64,000 bases of DNA from Fragilaria radians (taxonomy: Eukaryota; Bacillariophyta; Fragilariophyceae; Fragilariales; Fragilariaceae). The stretch lies in the NCBI GenBank assembly GCA_900642245.1, contig CAAAJI010000018.1, positions 229,912 to 293,911 of the forward strand, in the 5' to 3' direction. The notes under the pieces were generated by a model, which was not told the DNA's origin, ran no database searches, and saw only the letters and a list, made by a program, of their open reading frames with translations. Position 1 is the stretch's first letter; every line of letters begins with the position of its first letter. A program made the translations under genes and the position numbers. This document shows, in pieces, positions 1 through 11,500 of this stretch.

Positions 1-2418
1 ATACTTCGAATTTTTCGTTTCGCGGGCTTTTTCAATTCCACCTTCTACCACCACCGACAAACCAGTACCAACAAACACATTGACAAGTCAAGAATCATTA
101 ATATACAAAGCCGATGAATTTGTTACATGGACAACTTCTTTCATACTTTGGACATTACTTGCAGAAGACACTGGGTGTCAAAGCTCTAGTAAGAATTTAT
201 GATCAATCACTGTCTTCACCTTCCATAAGAATAATGCCTTCAACACGTTCAAAGCATAGGAAGCAATAATTTACAATGGATTAAACTCTTTGATCAAATC
301 TTGTTTTCTCCTGCCTGGATAATGAAGAAATGCAGTTTCTATCATCAACACTTGATTCAAATCCAAAACACAGAAATTTTAATCTCCCTAGGAAATCTTA
401 GGTAATCTTCAAAGAGGAGACCAATGTCCATGAATTGAGAGAAAAAGGTATTACCACAATCCATTATTCCATGGAAACGAATTCAACCATATTATCTTCT
501 TTGTTACTGGAATATATCAACTTCCCTCCATTAGTAAGAAAACGATGTCCGCTCTAACAACATGAGTATTTCCTGTAGTAATGACGCAGTTGCACTCTAA
601 TGAACCTTAGACAAACTTGATTTGTTAGTGCCATGAATAACATGTTTCAAAGGAAGACAACTTTTAACACGTTGCCACATTGTCAAAACGAGAGCAAAAA
701 AGGCAAGTCTTAATTTTAAAGCAATGTCTAACATCTTGGTCATTCTTAGTATGAATCTAATGGGCACACTTAATCAAACTCTATTGTTGCACTCACTTTA
801 TTGGATTCAGACAAAGGCTGATTTGAGATTTTGAAAGCATAATTAAACAAATAAGGAAGGTAGAATTCGCATTCAAAATCGAATCTTTGATGCTAATGGC
901 ATAACACATGTGTAGGGAACTAATGAGCTTTATTCAAAGCATATTAAAAGTCTAGAAGCAGTGAGTACCGTACAAACTTTAAGATGTATGTTCATCAAAA
1001 TCCTGACTCTTGGTACAATTACATAGAGACTACGGATTTTCTGTCAGTTGACAAATCTAGTAGTAGCGTTATACGTTTTAACTGTGCATTTCATTCTACT
1101 TAGAAATAGGGATAATTATTTGATGAATAAGAATGAGGTGGCAAATTCCAACTCTTTACATGATTTGAATACGATACCAGTTTGATCACCACTCTTTCAA
1201 CTCTAAGAAAACTATTTCATCATGTCTGCGTGAATAGACATTATTGTGATGGTCCATGAATTATAAAAAAATGTAATGAATTTGAAAGTTGCCCCTCCAT
1301 TACTTTGCCAGGAAGTGAACACAAGGTTTTGAGATACATTATTTGGAGATTATTTTGGTTGGATTTAATTGAATATCTGCAGATTGATATCCAGGCTTTT
1401 AGCTATCTTTATTTATGATTGTTCTCAGCAAAGCGCCAAAGTTTGGAGCTTCCGTGAAAATTGTTGAGTTTGAATGTTTTGGAACGAACAGGTAATCGGA
1501 GAGCCTAACTCTCCATTTAGAGTTGTGTATCCGAGTATATCGGCATAATTGATGATGCCCTCATTAAGGTCAATCTTACGAGAAAAACGCCAAAGTAAAA
1601 TAGATTGGCACAGTATATGCATATTTGATTTGATGCAGGAGATAAAGAACTGGCGAACAAAATATGCGTGGCATTGAGCATGTGTCACCGGCTTACGAAT
1701 TGATAAGGACAATAAAAGCAAATTTTGAGGAAGAAAGTCTTGAGTAAACATCAAATAGTATGTGCAGCTTCCATTATCAAAAAAATATCAACGCGCGGTA
1801 GATTTGCATGAGGGATTGACAATTCTAGATGAGAGTCAAAGTGATTGAGTCTTACGATGGAATGAATCCTTCTAATTTCAACCTTAGCATTTACAAGTAG
1901 GCTCAAATCGTATATCAAGCATGATAAAATCTGATAAAGGAATCATCTATAGTACAAGAACTTATTGGAGGGAAATATGAAAGAAATTGGAAAGAACTGA
2001 TCACACAATTCGTTCTACGGAATCTTTTTTTGAAGACGTAAAAATAGTTTCAAAAGATATTCAAGTAGAAAGAACATCACAATATTATTCGTTACGAAAA
2101 GAAATACATCTGTTCATTCCTCCCGATAATCGGCGGAAAGTCGCAGCGTCAAGCATGTCCATTATTTGTTGGGATTCATCCTTCATGAACTATTGGTTTA
2201 AGCTACCGAACTGATAATCTATCAATATACGTTAACCAATTAAGATAACGAGCATGAATGATTTACGTAACTATTTTCAGACTTAAAAAAGTATTCGTTT
2301 TTCTAAAATGTATGATTGAAGATTTCTTTCCTCGGACGATGATTTTGCAAAAAATGGGAACAAGCATTTCCAAAATTATGTGCCATCAGTGCTAATGAAT
2401 ACTATCCCTTGCATTTGA
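1..2418. other. Non-coding stretch
   Basis: I see no supported gene here. The few reading frames of 60 to 110 codons (for example 1425-1754 on the minus strand and 1987-2214 on the plus strand) have no recognisable domain and no low-complexity or coiled-coil signature like the real genes nearby. The stretch is AT-rich with many stops in all frames, consistent with intergenic DNA. Confidence 0.6.
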
Positions 2419-3177
2419 TTACATTGCTGATTTAACACTTGAGATTTGGGCTAAAAGGGATATACCAGGCATTACTGCTGGAACTGATAGGCGTGTCCCG
2501 TTTGATTCATTGCGCTGTGTCGATCGATTCCACTTGTTATCTCCTTCACGAAGTGCTTGACTAACCTTTATAAGAACTTTCTCATTTGAAAGAACCACCC
2601 AAATTTCTTCTGCAGATGGATTGCTTGAGATTTTCTTTTTTACTAGGAACCTTCCGCCTCTACTTTGAACCTTCTGGATGATTTCGAAACAGATACTCCT
2701 TTTTTCAATTCTTCGTGAAGATGACGTATAGGCCTTGCGATAGCCCATAACAATACTTCGAAACCGTCGATTCCCGATGAAATTGCTCGCTCCTTTTCCT
2801 CGTCCACACAAAACATCCATAGAACTGACACCCTCAGGAATCTGAAATGGCATTCTCGATCGAGGATCACCTTGAGATGACAGGTCATCGACGCTCGAAT
2901 CATCGCTTATGTAGCATTTCTCACAAGCTTCAGGAGAATATTTTTCTTGTGAATAGTTCATAGATGACTTTTGCCTTTCAGACACTAAAGCTAGAGAAGC
3001 ATTTACTAAGGGGAGAGGGATTTTTGGATGATCTCTAATTGGATTTACGATTCCCTTTTCAGCAGATTCTTCATGCTGGGGATTGCTCCTCGACATTTCC
3101 ATAACGCAGGATATCCAATTGTTAATTGGATCGAACTCCTCAGCATCTTCAAACTGGTTGTCAACGATTGGTTCCAT
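2419..3177 (-). CDS. DUF6824 domain protein
   Basis: Single-exon gene of 252 aa, starting at the ATG at 3177. The frame is open further upstream to 3252, but the first codon there is GTG, so I chose the ATG. Residues about 121-211 carry a DUF6824-type domain: an opening D-V-L-C-G-R-G-K motif, then G-N-R-R-F-R, a Lys/Arg-rich helix, R-G-G-R-F-L and a closing K-V-S-Q-A-L-R-E. This domain is strongly expanded in diatoms, where it occurs in many nuclear-looking proteins of unknown function; its basic, conserved character suggests DNA or protein binding, but that is inference. The N-terminal 120 residues are acidic and Ser-rich with no motif I recognise. There is no signal peptide, and the nearest genes are several kilobases away or unrelated. 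Confidence 0.85.
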   Translation of the reverse strand: MEPIVDNQFEDAEEFDPINNWISCVMEMSRSNPQHEESAEKGIVNPIRDHPKIPLPLVNASLALVSERQKSSMNYSQEKYSPEACEKCYISDDSSVDDLSSQGDPRSRMPFQIPEGVSSMDVLCGRGKGASNFIGNRRFRSIVMGYRKAYTSSSRRIEKRSICFEIIQKVQSRGGRFLVKKKISSNPSAEEIWVVLSNEKVLIKVSQALREGDNKWNRSTQRNESNGTRLSVPAVMPGISLLAQISSVKSAM

Positions 3178-4199
3178 TCTTGGAATGTTCAATATCTTTA
3201 CAATTGCTACGATGGTTGTACTTTGAACGCGAAAGGGAAAAAAACAGTACACATCGTATCAAAGATACTACGATGCAGAAATGTCTTTGGAATATTTAGC
3301 AACTCATACACACTCATCGTATAACTCCGATACACATATACTTCGTTTTCATGAATCAAATGTAATGACAGTATTCGTCCGAATAGAATTAGGAGATTTT
3401 TAAAATCGAGGGAATGATTGGAATTCGTAGTGTTTCTAGTTATAACTAGTCATGTAATTCACCCCATTTAAGTGCGTGAAAGAAACTACAGTTGTTGCAT
3501 CCATAATCTTTGACATTTATTGAGCTTTCGAGGATATTTTTGTAACGGTCCACCACTTTCTGGGATTTAGGAATTACTCTAATTGGCTGTCGCATTCTTG
3601 TTATTAAGCATTGTTCACACACACACATGAAATATCCCATATGCAGCATTCCTTACTCGGAAGGACGATTTCGTGAAATCGACGCAGTGGTCATTAGGCA
3701 AGAAAAGAGCGACTAATAAGATTTATGTCGCGCGCAGGAATAGAAACTACAACCTATATGACCCCATCCAACATTCGAAACTGGAATGTTGTCGAGACTT
3801 TTTTGTTGAAAGCACTTCCACAGGAAATAGTGGGAAGCTCTTCATAGCAATACTGAACTGAAATTAAAAGATATTTGCTCAAAACACATTCAGTATATAT
3901 AATGAGAGCACTACTTTGCATTGAGAAAACATCTTTCATGTCTTTAGTGGAGAATGTTTTAATCTACAGTCTAGTTTATAATTGATACTCAAAGAATTAA
4001 TCATTTAGTAATGCATTTTTGGGATGCCTGGAATCTTTTGTTTAACTCTCATACACACAGCAAAGAATACACAAAGTTAAATAGTATAGAACAATGATAA
4101 GGAATCTCCACCAGTATAGGATTATCTTGGTTTCTGACAAAAGCTCCAAAAGCAGCAGCATTTTTTGATGTTTCAACAAAACTAGAATAATAGCGTTCA

Positions 4200-4236
4200 T
4201 AACAACAGCAGTAGCAACAGCAGCAACAACAACAAT
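4200..4236. repeat. CAR trinucleotide microsatellite
   Basis: An imperfect run of AAC and CAG/TAG triplets about 37 nt long. Read on the minus strand it gives an artificial poly-cysteine frame. No coding function is supported. Confidence 0.8.
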
Positions 4237-5463
4237 AAGAGTATAATTTTAATTCATAAATCAATCATTCAGGGAGCGAGAATATTAAAGGTGTATTAGA
4301 ACTTAAGTTTTAGTAGTTTGCAAAGCTTGTGTGTATACTTTCAATACCCAAATCACTTTCTAATACACTTTTCCCAATAAATTCACACCAAGTCATTTGA
4401 TTTGAGGGTCATTTGTGATGTCCTGATATCCTCCAATAAGTAAACACGAAATTCCTTTTAGCACTAAGGGATGTAAATTAAGCTTAAATCAATGTATTCC
4501 ATCATAAAGACATAGTGTGATTCTATGCCATTTGCTTTCTTCTCGCGAAGTAAAAAACGCTTTCTAGGATTGCTGCAGAACTTATCAGGTATATAAAATC
4601 AGAAAGTCGGACGAAACCATTATCCCTAGGAGCCCAATTAGATACAAATATATGTATATGAACAATTTAACACGTAATTTATAATTAAAAAGCCATAGTT
4701 TGAGTAGTGCAATTATTTTGTAGTAAGATATACCCTAATTTCTATAAATGCTTACAATCGTTTTAGCTATTAAATTGATAATAGATCCTTTTAATTCATT
4801 GAAATCATAGCATCTTATTCAGAAATTTGGTTTGGTACACATGCACTTTATAAGATTCCTAATTGCAAGCAAATATTGCGTAATTGAGGAGATTATTTAA
4901 GCATTTCTACACGACCTTTGCATTAGACAATACCAGCAGAAATGGGCCTGTCTCAAAGTGTCAAAACATCTCTCATAAACTATTTGATTACAATAGATAA
5001 GTGAAAAAACAGGGGAAAATATTTTAGACCTTTATGCATTCATCATGAAAATTGAATCCAAGGAAAGATTTGAATTAGTCTGAAAAATGACTTCTTGAGG
5101 TTGCCCCATATCAAGATATGAGTATGTGTGACTTTGTTGGGTACCCTCGGGAACCCTCTGAATAAAGTGAGGTTCAAGCATTTTAGGAGAGTATATAACT
5201 GGATAATGTATGTCGTATGCAGCGGTTGAGAACATCATCTTGTTGCGATATCCATTTTCAGACTCACCAGCAGAGAAGCAATGTTGTCTACTTTTCAGAA
5301 GGGATTGTATTAAATAAACCATTAATTGCTCTAGAAGCCAGTCAAACTTTTAATTTTGATGAGGTATGACTTATTAGAGGAGATACAAGTTATCTTCTGC
5401 GAAGAACTATATATTGCTGCAATAGTGGTTTACTAACGGCAATAAGTGGCTTACCTCATTTTC

Positions 5464-6018
5464 ATGCCTTTGAAGCCCTAACGATAAGGACCTCCTCCAC
5501 CATTTTGTGACCTGGTTAATCGTCTTGCCTGCTCATTCAACATCCTAACCCTTTTTCTTTTCTGCAAAAGCTCTAGTGCTTTCTATGCCTGCTATTGAGA
5601 ATTCAGTCACAAAATTCTCTTGACATCCTTCTGTAAATGTCGTTCCATAGACTGGAGAAAATTTACAGATGTGCACAGAATGGGGCTTGAAATATGCCAC
5701 AACTATATCTTGACGTGTAGGCTCCATCTTTGATTCTCTTTATTACTTCAAAAAAGATGTTCATATCATTCAGAGGTATTAACGTTTGTTCCTTTTTTGG
5801 TGGGATTTCTTTGCCTTGAAAAATTCCCGTAAATACTCTGCAACTAGATTTCTTCAGCTCAATATCTCAAATTAGCAACTCTATAGGGGTATGATTTGGA
5901 AACTCGTTTTCTTTTGCATCTATATTAATACAATGTTCAACGTAGGAAATGATATGTCCCTTTGACATGATTTGGGGATCTTGTTTGTTGTTATCTGCAG
6001 GTTCCATCATTGGCACCA
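5464..6018 (-). other. Possible fragmented multi-exon gene
   Basis: Several short open segments follow each other on the minus strand: one starting with Met codons near 6010, one around 5848-5676, one at 5727-5545 and a terminal one at about 5565-5485. The last begins right after a good 3' splice-site sequence (TTTTGCAG) and ends in a basic, Gly-rich tail (about 27 codons, then TAG). The reading frames do not join with confident canonical introns, and I recognise no domain. It may be a real gene with short introns, or a decayed one. Confidence 0.2.
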
Positions 6019-6118
6019 CATTCAATCTCTAAGTAGGGCATGTCCAAATTAATCCAATCATCCAAGCATCTGCCCTAAAATAAACGGAAATGCCTGAAAC
6101 AACTTACAATCAGAGTTT

Positions 6119-6744
6119 CCCGCGGACAGGCATTGTTATTAGTGGGAATTTCCACGTTTAAAACCATTTTTACACTCTGACAGCTCATTTTTTTTCACTA
6201 TAAAAAATGTCAAAAGGGTCAGCTTTCAGGGCAAAATGGGAATTAGAGTGCGGCGTGAAGATTTCAAGTCATATTTCTTCAACCGATGATGTGGTCACTT
6301 TTACACAAAGTGACATAGATGATCTTGAATCACAGTTTAAGAATTTTCTGAAGAAATATCACGCAGATAAGAACTTTAAACAAATTGTACAAGAAGCTTC
6401 CAAAAACAAAACTTTTGCTGAACAGTGGAAATTATTTTACAAGGATTATCCAATGTTAGGTACTTTGGGCGGAGGATTGGCCACAACATTTCCAGGCACT
6501 TCAACTGTTGAGTTCGATTTTTCTGTAATCGGTTGGGAAAAAGACGAGTACCGAACCAGGCTGAGCAATCTCAGCCTTGAAGGGGTACTTCATGCCAAGC
6601 AAAGGAAAGAACTGAAGCATATGGAAGGTATTTTGAACCAGTTAAAAGCATAAAAAGTAAAAACACCCTTTCGACTTCATTTTTTCCCCACGCTTAAAGG
6701 TGGAAAAGTGGTAATTCCCACTATTAACCATGCCGGCCCTCGGG
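6119..6744 (+). mobile_element. Short hAT-like element with TIRs
   Basis: Arms at 6119-6155 and 6708-6744 are inverted copies of each other, matching at 31 of 37 positions by hand alignment, with a shared core AGTGGGAATT. Between them lies one ORF (6207-6653) that resembles the C-terminal part of a hAT transposase. The left arm is preceded by CAGAGTTT, which fits the usual hAT terminus (CAGNG), but the right arm does not end with a matching sequence and I found no convincing 8-bp target-site duplication, so the exact ends are uncertain. At about 630 bp it lacks most of a transposase (no DDE catalytic region), so it would be non-autonomous. Confidence 0.6.
6207..6653 (+). CDS. hAT transposase C-terminal-like protein
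   Basis: 148 aa, single exon, starting at the first ATG after an A/T-rich leader. The C-terminal half (residues about 85-140) has the pattern of a hAT dimerisation region: a Tyr-Pro start, a Phe-Pro-Gly-Thr-Ser-Thr-Val-Glu segment, a Phe-Ser-Val-x-Gly-Trp-Glu-Lys-Asp motif, then R-x-x-L-S-x-L-S-L-E-G-V-L and H-A-K-Q. From memory, transposon-derived proteins of oomycetes and other stramenopiles carry closely similar stretches. The N-terminal half is helical and unremarkable. The catalytic domain is missing. The frame is intact although the flanking inverted repeats have diverged, which could mean recent decay or retention for some host use. Confidence 0.6.
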   Translation: MSKGSAFRAKWELECGVKISSHISSTDDVVTFTQSDIDDLESQFKNFLKKYHADKNFKQIVQEASKNKTFAEQWKLFYKDYPMLGTLGGGLATTFPGTSTVEFDFSVIGWEKDEYRTRLSNLSLEGVLHAKQRKELKHMEGILNQLKA

Positions 6745-7089
6745 CTATACGAGCGAATATTGTAGTCCACTAAGATCAATAATCATTCCGGATTAAGGAA
6801 GGGAATAAAATAAGTACGCAGTCAAGTATTTTTGACGTAGTGGAAAAACATCGTCGAAATTGGCACGTAAATGGAAAAACAGAAAAGTAAGAAAAAGTTG
6901 AAAAAATGGTATTTTTTCATAGAATGTTTCGGATGGATATTAAGTAGACTTTGAGTTTGCGTTTCGAGTACAATTTTACGATATAAAAAAAGGTAGAGAA
7001 AAACTTGACCCTTGCAGGTCTAAAAGAGCCGACACATCTAAAGATTCCGTTTGAGCATCTCTGTTTCATTCCAGAAAAAGATCTGACCG

Positions 7090-8442
7090 ATGAAAGAGCG
7101 TCATCATTCGAAAAAACCGTCAACAAATGATTTTGAGTTAAAGCTTAGCTTTCAGGACACGTTTGATCGTTTGGCTTTAGATCAAAGATTACCTAGTCGA
7201 CGGCATAGCTCTGGTTCAGTTTTCAGCGCCAGAGGACAAGGAAATTTCATGGCCGATCTAAATAGTATCAAAGAAAAATCTGTGAAAAAGTCAAATCGAG
7301 TAGGAGAGAGTTCTACCAAAAGAGGAAAATCTAGAGAATCCGAGACTCGCTCATCGAGTCGTAACAAACAGACAAGGTCGAAACGATCGAATGCAGTTTT
7401 ATCTGATAATTCCGATGAATCCATAGACCGTCCAACTTCAAAATTAGGTGATCCTGAGGAGGATTCAAACGTCCTTCAGGTGAGAAATAGAGCACTTATT
7501 CAAGAGAATCGACGATTGCAAGAACTTGTTTCAGACTATGAACGACGTTTCAATATGCAACTCGAAACTATTGACGCCAACACAAGCTTGCATTCAGAAA
7601 ATACAAAGGAAGGAAGTCGAAATACAGGTGACGAGGACGATGAATTCGATTGTGATGAAAGCATATCCAAACTAAAGGGAAAAATCAAGTCACTCAAGTC
7701 AAAACGTAAACAAGAAAAGTTAGCTTTACTTCAATTGGAAAAAACTGTCAAGGCACATTCATCGGAAATTGAAAGTCTGCAGAAGGAACTTCATCGCGCC
7801 GTCACTGAAATTGAAACTTTAGAATCTCAACGTCAACAAGATAAGCAAAAAATTATGTCTCTTACAGCCCAGATCTCGGAAACAAATCACGGCGTTAGAA
7901 CCGACACGAAAGATCGCGTCGGTAAGCTGAAGGCAGACTTGAGTAAACGTGACAAGGAGTTGGAAGTTACTTTGGAATTACTTCAAAGTAAAGTAGAACG
8001 AATCATACAACTGGAATGCGAGGCAGAATTGGGAAAGGAAAAGCTAGCCAAGGCAGAACGACGACTGGAAGAAATTTTAAAACGTAGTCCTGGTGATGTT
8101 ACATCAACATCCTTTCAATCTCTCGAATTCATGGCTGCCGAGGCGGAAATCAAATCACTTAAACGACAAAATATGATGCTTAAACTGGTCGTGGAGGAGT
8201 TGCAGGAAGCTAAGAAACGACGAAGTGACAGCGATATAGATATTGATTCTGTGTTCCAAAAGTTACCAGCCGAATTTCAGCAAGAACATCCGTATTCTGT
8301 GGGCCTTGGAAATCACGACTCGGCTGGTAACGAAGTCCATTCGGTTGATGCAAGCGCTTTGTCATTTGATATCAGTGAGGATATTTTCGCTGCTCCAATA
8401 AGGCCTGATCCGACACATCCGTTCCATAGGCCTCCAAAATGA
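7090..8442 (+). CDS. Coiled-coil protein, 450 aa
   Basis: Single-exon gene. Residues 1-120 are basic and Ser/Arg-rich with no predicted fold; residues about 125-150 and 185-390 are heptad-rich coiled coil; the C-terminal 60 residues are non-coiled and end in a Pro-rich segment. No catalytic domain or membrane segment is visible. It converges on the much longer coiled-coil gene at 8559-14979, with 116 bp between the two stop codons. Residues about 224-262 align with residues about 379-417 of that neighbour (16 of 39 identical by hand), and the similarity continues into the next helix, so the two may be paralogues. Function unknown; a structural or scaffold role is the natural inference. Confidence 0.8.
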   Translation: MKERHHSKKPSTNDFELKLSFQDTFDRLALDQRLPSRRHSSGSVFSARGQGNFMADLNSIKEKSVKKSNRVGESSTKRGKSRESETRSSSRNKQTRSKRSNAVLSDNSDESIDRPTSKLGDPEEDSNVLQVRNRALIQENRRLQELVSDYERRFNMQLETIDANTSLHSENTKEGSRNTGDEDDEFDCDESISKLKGKIKSLKSKRKQEKLALLQLEKTVKAHSSEIESLQKELHRAVTEIETLESQRQQDKQKIMSLTAQISETNHGVRTDTKDRVGKLKADLSKRDKELEVTLELLQSKVERIIQLECEAELGKEKLAKAERRLEEILKRSPGDVTSTSFQSLEFMAAEAEIKSLKRQNMMLKLVVEELQEAKKRRSDSDIDIDSVFQKLPAEFQQEHPYSVGLGNHDSAGNEVHSVDASALSFDISEDIFAAPIRPDPTHPFHRPPK

Positions 8443-8558
8443 TTAGCAAAATGAAAAAAGGCTACATAACATCAGGGTCGTGACTGAGTTTCAATGTAAC
8501 AAATAGGTTCTACTATGATACAAGACTTTCATTACGCTTGTTCGTCACCTAGAGTGTT

Positions 8559-11500
8559 CTATCTCTTGTCGCTAAAGTAGGTACTATCATCTCCACTTGC
8601 ATCATAGGATAATTCACCGACCGAGTTTATGTCCTCTGCATGGGCTGACACAGTCTCCAGTATACGCTCAAGCTGCTTAATTGTTTGCTCCTTTGTTCGA
8701 AGACTCATTTCTAAACCTTCTAGGTGGCCTCTGTTTTCTTGCTCCAATACTTGGAAATGTTCTTCCATCGCGACTTGCATTTCTCGCTTTTCACTTTGAA
8801 GTTGTAAGACTTGGTCGCGTAGTTTTTGGTGCCCCTGGAGTCTCAAATCAACTAGCTGGCACTGAAGCTCCGCGATCTTCACATCTTTCTCATCAGATTC
8901 GAGTTGTCGACCTAACGATGAATTCAAGGAAAATCCGGCTGCTTTTTGCGCGATGTGCCGCAAAGTTTCGTTCTCCTGATTAATTGCATTCATCATATTC
9001 TCAAGCGCGTCTACTTTAGCTTGGATATCTTCTTGAATATTCTTCAGGTGGTCTATTTCGACCTGCTTATGGTGAGCATCAAGAGTTGATCCGCGCTGAA
9101 ACTTATCGAGCTCCAATCTGAGCTTGGCAATTTCTCTCTCTGCACTTTGTTTTTTCATTTCAATATCCTGCACCTCACGTTGAAGAGACTCGGCCCTATC
9201 CTTATCCTCAATTCTTGCACTTCTTTTCTTCGCTTCCAACGAAAGTCTTTCAAATTCTTGTTCCAAAACCATAACTTTCAGTTCATATGCCTGATTCTCC
9301 TGATACATCACATCCAGCCTTCGTTTCATGGTCAAAGCTTCCTCTTTCATCGTTGCTTTCAATTCAGATATCTCAGTCTGTAATTCAAGATTCTTTTCTT
9401 GACAGACCTCGTTCGCTTCCGTGAGGCGGTCAATTAACATTTCGCGAGTACTAGCATCGTCGCTTGCGTCGCATTCACTTTTACCTTGACGTTGTGTTCC
9501 AAACGTCGAAAAACTCCAACTTGACTTCTTACTTTCTCGACGCTCACGATATTCTTGCGCTTGCTGCAATACATTTTTCGAGTCACTATTGTCCGTTCGA
9601 ATGGATGACGTATCGTCGTTATCACTTAAAAGTCGAATTTTGTTTTCCGATTTTGCTTGTTCTTTTGCTGATAATTCAAGCGCTTCTTTCAATTTATCTC
9701 TCTCCCGAGTGATCTCTTCAAGCTTCTTTTGAAGCTCACTACACTCTTCTTGATTGCTGACCCTTTTGCCGTTTTCTTCCATGTTTCTCTCAGCTTGGTA
9801 TAAAAGTTCTTCTCTCTCGGCATGCAGATCTTCGATTTCTACTTCGAAGTCTGCCAACATTTCCCTCATTCTATCATTTTCATCAAGAAGGTAAGCATGA
9901 TCTTCCTGAATTAACTTCACAGCATTTACAGCATCTTCTGAATCAGAAATTTTCAGTTGCTCCCGCAATTCCGCGATCACCTGCTTTAGATTTTCAAATA
10001 AGCTATTTGACTCGTTGAATCCATGAGCATCTTTCACTTTTTCAGTCGAACTGACATTGCTTTTATCACTTCGAGCTAATTCTAATTGTGATTGCAGCGA
10101 TTTGGACTCTTCCATCATACTTTGTAGTTGCGATTCGAAATTAGCACACTGTTTTTCAAGCTCCACGATTTTCCCTCGTGAATCTTGAAGCAAAATTCTT
10201 TTCTCATTTAACTCAGTTTCGATTTCCTTTACATTCGATAACGCTGCTTTCATATTGTCATTGTCCGCCTTCATTAATGAAATCCTTGAAAGCGACTGAC
10301 TTTTTTCCATTCTCAGTTCATCGACTTGTTTTTCAGCTCCTCGCAACTTCTCGGTAATCAGAGTTAGCCTTTCTATTTCCGTATTGCATGCCTTAAGCCT
10401 AGATTCTAGATCCTCCGAAACAGCTCTGAGTGAGTTTCGCTCCTCCTTAAGTGTTGCAAAATTTTTCTCAGCGTCAAGTAGGGAGACTTGCAGGCTATTT
10501 CTTTCCTTTGTAACTTCGTCCAATAGATTCTGAGCTTGCTTCAGATCAAAGGCCATTTGATCACGTTCTCCCCGAAAGATTTGTTCCATGCGCTCTTCGA
10601 GAGAAATGAGAGCATCGTTAGCTTCTCCCGCTTGATGTTCTGAGGTCTCTGCCACTTGCTGCCAATGCTTAACTTCGTCGTTCAATTTCTCAATAGTGGC
10701 ATCTGATTGTGCACAACGTTTACTTAGATCGTCGAGTTCAATTAAAAGCGCACTTCTATTTCGCTGTACTTCATCGAACGACGCCAAAACAGTCTCTTTT
10801 TCAGCTAACAACAACTGTAAATCCATGTTCTTTTCAACCAGATTATCTCTGTCTTCCGTCAAACTGTTTGTGGCATCTGTAAGGTCTGTGTAACCAGATT
10901 GAAGCTTGTCTAGTTCTACTTGCAAACTTCGAATTTTTTCGTTCAGACTCTCGTTTTTACCTTTTGCAGCAACCAACTCGCTACTGGCAGTTTTCATGCA
11001 TTCCTGAGACTTAACAACTTCAGTGGATTTTGATTCCATGTCACGAAGTAAGTCGTCATAGCGTTTTTGACTAGTGTGAATTTCAGCATCTTTGGACTAT
11101 ATACCATGGGTTAAGCGGGAAAAAAAACTGCAAGGAAATTACCAACAAAACGTCACTTACCATCAAACTATCTCGGAGCTTCCCTCCTTCTATTTCAATT
11201 TTTGCAAGATCGGATTTCAGCTTGGATATTTCACTTGATTTGTTCTGGATTTCATTTTCAAGAGACAGGATGGATTTCTTAGCTTCATTTAACTCAGTAT
11301 TCGTCGCGTGATGATTATTCTTCCAATCTAGACATTCGCTACTTAATGCCTTTAACTTTCTTCCGTAATCTTCATTTTGATCTTGTATCTCAACCAAAGT
11401 TTTCTCCAGTTTTTCAATACATTCTTGATATTCAATAAGCTTCTTGGAAGATTCTTCGGCATTCATCGCACTGGCTTCGGATTTCGATAGCTTTTTCTTC

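Larger units (their letters stand above)
3178..6118. other. Largely non-coding stretch
   Basis: No supported gene. It holds a trinucleotide microsatellite at 4200-4236 and, at about 5464-6018 on the minus strand, short open segments that may be a broken or multi-exon gene (listed separately). Other frames of 60-96 codons (3446-3649, 3673-3861, 3754-3939, 5032-5322) show no recognisable domain. The Cys-rich frame at 4049-4264 is a by-product of the microsatellite. Confidence 0.5.

Noticed and set aside
4049..4264. Frame with a run of seven cysteines
   Set aside because: It is produced entirely by the CAR microsatellite at 4200-4236 read on the minus strand.
11083..11160. Separate C-terminus of a 1298-aa protein ending at 11083
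   Set aside because: The last 25 codons are an intron with GTAAGT and TATATAG ends; splicing restores one frame with the downstream 826-codon frame.
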